From NCBI RefSeq assembly GCF_026127265.1, contig NZ_WWFG01000002.1:3319501-3383500 (forward strand): a stretch of 64,000 nt of DNA. Direction: 5' to 3'. The notes under the pieces were generated by a model. It was not told the DNA's origin, did not search any database, and worked only from the letters and a program-made list of their open reading frames with translations. Source of the stretch: Nostoc sp. KVJ3. GTDB lineage: Bacteria > Cyanobacteriota > Cyanobacteriia > Cyanobacteriales > Nostocaceae. Both the position numbers and the translations under genes were made by a program. Positions 61,847 through 64,000 of this stretch are shown piece after piece (positions within the stretch are counted from its first letter, which is position 1; each line of letters opens with the position of its first letter).

Positions 61847-63013
61847 ATGTTTAAATTATTCAGAATCAAGCGCGGATTAATATTACTGGTTTATTCTTTA
61901 ATTATAACTATTTTGGTGATATTAGGAACAAGTAAAATAAGTACAGCCACCCAAACACATGAAGTACGGGGTGTGTGGCTTACTAATGTTGATAGTCAGG
62001 TACTTTTTTCATCTCAAAATCTAAAAGATGCTTTAAATCGTCTCAATAAATTAAATTTTAATACTATTTATCCTACAGTTTGGAATGGTGGTTATACACT
62101 TTATCCTAGTAGTGTAGCTCAAAAAGTATTAGGTCAATCTATCGAGCCAATTCCTGAATTAAAAGATAGAGATATTCTTCAAGAAGTTATTAAAGAAGGA
62201 CATAAAAAAGGTTTAACTGTGATTCCTTGGTTTGAATATGGGTTTATGACTCCCATAGATTCCGAATTAGCTAAACGACATCCCGATTGGTTAACTAATC
62301 GTTATGATGGTACTAAAGTTGACAGTGATAATCAAGCTTGGCTTAATCCTTTTCATCCAGAAGTACAGCAGTTTATGATTGATTTAATCATGGAAGCTGT
62401 AGCTAAATATGATCTTGATGGAATTCAATTAGATGATCATTTTAGCTTACCTTCTGAGTTTGGTTATGATGATTATACTGTAGCAATGTACACAAAAGAA
62501 TTAAAGGGTTTAATTCCTTCTAAGGATTTTTATGAAACTTTTTGGGTGCGTTGGCGTGCTGATAAAATTAATGAATTTATGAAAAATTTATCGGCTAAAA
62601 TAAAAGCTGTTAAACCAGATTGTCTAATTTCTCTTTCTCCTAATCCTTTACATTTTTCTTTACCTGCTTCTTTACAAGATTGGTTTACCTGGGAAAGACG
62701 AGAATATATTTCCGAAATAGTTTTACAAGTATATCGTTCCGATTTACCTCGTTTTGTGACAGAATTAGAAAGAGCAGAAGTTGATTTAGCTAAAACTCAT
62801 TTACCAGTTTCTGTTGGCATTTTAAGCGGTTTAAAATCTAGTTCATTACCGATTAATCAAATTAAATTGCAAGTTGAAGAAGTACGCCAACATGGTTTAG
62901 CCGGAGTCTCATTCTTTTTCTATGAAAGCCTCTGGAATTGGTCAGACGAAGCCCCTATTGTACGAGAAAAAGTTATTCAAAGAATGTTTCCTAATTCTGT
63001 ATCTCGCGGTTGA
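61847..63013 (+). CDS. Glycoside hydrolase-like protein, DUF187 / GHL10 family
   Basis: 388 aa. One N-terminal hydrophobic segment ('GLILLVYSLIITILVILGTS') anchors or exports it. Then comes the DUF187 TIM-barrel pattern: 'EVRGVWLTNVDSQVL', 'LNKLNFNTIYPTVWNGGYTL', 'GLTVIPWFEYGFM', 'HPDWLTNRYDG', 'WLNPFHPEVQQFMIDLIMEA', 'DLDGIQLDDHF'. The acidic pair in the last motif is the expected catalytic region. Family members are putative polysaccharide hydrolases, some acting on exopolysaccharide or peptidoglycan-linked sugars. The gene is markedly A/T-richer in codon use than its neighbours. It stands alone. Confidence 0.9.
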   Translation: MFKLFRIKRGLILLVYSLIITILVILGTSKISTATQTHEVRGVWLTNVDSQVLFSSQNLKDALNRLNKLNFNTIYPTVWNGGYTLYPSSVAQKVLGQSIEPIPELKDRDILQEVIKEGHKKGLTVIPWFEYGFMTPIDSELAKRHPDWLTNRYDGTKVDSDNQAWLNPFHPEVQQFMIDLIMEAVAKYDLDGIQLDDHFSLPSEFGYDDYTVAMYTKELKGLIPSKDFYETFWVRWRADKINEFMKNLSAKIKAVKPDCLISLSPNPLHFSLPASLQDWFTWERREYISEIVLQVYRSDLPRFVTELERAEVDLAKTHLPVSVGILSGLKSSSLPINQIKLQVEEVRQHGLAGVSFFFYESLWNWSDEAPIVREKVIQRMFPNSVSRG

Positions 63014-63035
63014 AGAAGAATTCAGAAGTTAGAAT

Positions 63036-63080
63036 TCAGGAGCGGAGCCGGAGACGCTCCGCCTCCGGTCAGAATTAAGA
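63036..63080. repeat. Palindromic repeat GGAGCGGAGCCGGAGACGCTCC
   Basis: Short G/C-rich inverted repeat (63041-63070 plus flanks GAATTC/GAATTA) between the DUF187 gene and the IS110 transposase. It may be a dispersed repeat or lie at the end of the IS. Confidence 0.4.
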
Positions 63081-63105
63081 CGTTCGCAGACTCACTATCC
63101 CTCTC

Positions 63106-64000
63106 CTAAGAAACAGTATTTGCTTGGGGCTGAGGAGTAAGCTCAAAACCTAAAGCTAGAGCCTTTTTCTGGAGGTTATTGATGACTCGTTCTTGGTAAC
63201 GTTGCTCATAATAATCCATGCCAATATCTTGATAGTTACCTCCTGTTGTCCAAAGTCGGTAGAAAATTCGTGCCAACTTATGAGCAGTAGCAGTGATAGC
63301 TTTAGGTGTACCCAGGCGAGAACGTAAGCGACGATAAAAAGCACCTAATGCAGAATTGCTCTTGCCAGCTGTTTGTGCAGCCATTCGGAAAGCATTGGTA
63401 GCAGGGTTAACTACCAAGCGAGTTCGAGAACTTTTAACTTTACCACCAGTGATGCGATTGCAAGGGCAAAGACCAAGCCAAGAAGTAAAATGTTTAACAG
63501 TTGGGAATCGGCTAGGATCTAAACCAACCTCAGAAATAATGGTCTGTACGGTAAGGATACCAAGACCATCAATGGCAGTGAAATCTACGCCACTAATTCG
63601 GTAAAGATGGGTACGTAAATCAAAAGCGGGTTCATTGCCTTGAGGTTTATTGCGAGGATGTTTTGGTTGCGGAAGCGGAGATTCATCAAGATTAACTTTG
63701 TCATTAAATTGAGCCAAGCACTCCTGTATTTGGCGGTCGCAGTCCGCTATCTGAGTTTGATAAACATCGTAAAGTTGTAGTTCTTGTTGGAGTACAAAGA
63801 CATGCTCACTGCGATAATCACCATTCAGGGCGGCGGCAATTTCTGCTTCTGAGCGTTTAGCGCGGTGATGCTTTTTAGCTGCCAAAATTTGTGGATTTCT
63901 TTCTCCTTCAACAATAGCTCGAATAATTGCCATACCAGTAGTACCAGTGATATCGCTAACAACTTTATGCAGTTGCACGTTCATCTGGGTTAAAGCTTTT
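63106..64000 (-). CDS. IS110-family transposase, partial (runs off the right edge)
   Basis: At least 298 codons; reading continues past the apparent ATG at 63984 to the window end ('KALTQMNVQLHKVVSDITG'), so the N-terminal DEDD catalytic domain is outside. Visible are the central coiled segment and the transposase_20-type C-terminal domain: 'ISGVDFTAIDGLGILTVQTI', 'FPTVKHFTSWLGLCPCN', 'GKVKSSRTRLVVNPATNAFR', 'AQTAGKSNSALGAFYRRL'. The conserved Ser needed for IS110 recombination lies in the 'KSNSALGAF' region. The frame appears intact, so this may be an active copy. IS110 elements are guided by a bridge RNA from their non-coding end; about 90 bp of left flank are visible. Confidence 0.92.
   Translation of the reverse strand, partial: KALTQMNVQLHKVVSDITGTTGMAIIRAIVEGERNPQILAAKKHHRAKRSEAEIAAALNGDYRSEHVFVLQQELQLYDVYQTQIADCDRQIQECLAQFNDKVNLDESPLPQPKHPRNKPQGNEPAFDLRTHLYRISGVDFTAIDGLGILTVQTIISEVGLDPSRFPTVKHFTSWLGLCPCNRITGGKVKSSRTRLVVNPATNAFRMAAQTAGKSNSALGAFYRRLRSRLGTPKAITATAHKLARIFYRLWTTGGNYQDIGMDYYEQRYQERVINNLQKKALALGFELTPQPQANTVS

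Overview
The window is chromosomal DNA from a filamentous heterocystous cyanobacterium, most likely Nostoc or a close relative. Evidence: many HIP1 octamers (GCGATCGC), a PSRP-3/Ycf65 ribosomal protein gene, an nblA-like reading frame, a Ser/Thr kinase fused to WD40 repeats, an AMIN-type TonB receptor, a nostocyclopeptide-type NRPS pair and dense small dispersed repeats typical of Nostoc genomes.

Layout. (1) 1-6370, minus strand: one end of a phage-tail-like contractile injection system operon. In transcription order it holds a 79-aa protein, a gp19-type tube protein, a 998-aa low-complexity protein with a tape-measure-like signature, an Afp7-like tube/baseplate protein, VgrG and the start of a PAAR tip protein. 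Sheath, gp25, baseplate wedge and ATPase genes must lie elsewhere or left of the window. (2) 6662-12315: an MbnP/MbnH 'metallo-mystery pair' (minus) next to a divergent TonB-dependent receptor (plus), probably a metal-handling locus. (3) 12732-17970: a WD40 kinase with altered active-site residues and a frameshift at a repeat, PSRP-3, two DUF29 paralogues sharing an identical 101-bp 5' segment, a TetR regulator with two near-identical palindromic operators, and a small membrane protein. (4) 18176-25007: RND adaptor and HAE1-type pump, then a DUF1400 alpha/beta hydrolase.

(5) 25584-50890, minus strand, is the centrepiece. Two giant NRPS genes overlap by ATGA. Reading the adenylation pockets by eye gives Tyr-Gly-Gln (then an epimerase) on the first protein and Ile-Ser-(Me)Pro-Phe (then a terminal thioester reductase) on the second. 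That is the nostocyclopeptide A scaffold, an imine-macrocyclised heptapeptide. A divergent ABC exporter-like gene and a class-C serine hydrolase sit beside ncpA; the hydrolase is cut by an IS66-type element. No methylproline biosynthesis genes are in the window. Several adenylation domains carry in-frame insertions of genomic small repeats in one and the same loop.

(6) 54613-64000 is an accessory, decaying region: a degenerate IS66 element, DUF1993 and DUF4440 genes, an nblA broken by one base, a DarG antitoxin remnant, an S9 peptidase, a tyrosine-recombinase remnant split by a 25-bp repeat, a GH10-like (DUF187) protein and an IS110 transposase running off the right edge. Identifications rest on motif recognition by eye; no database search was run.
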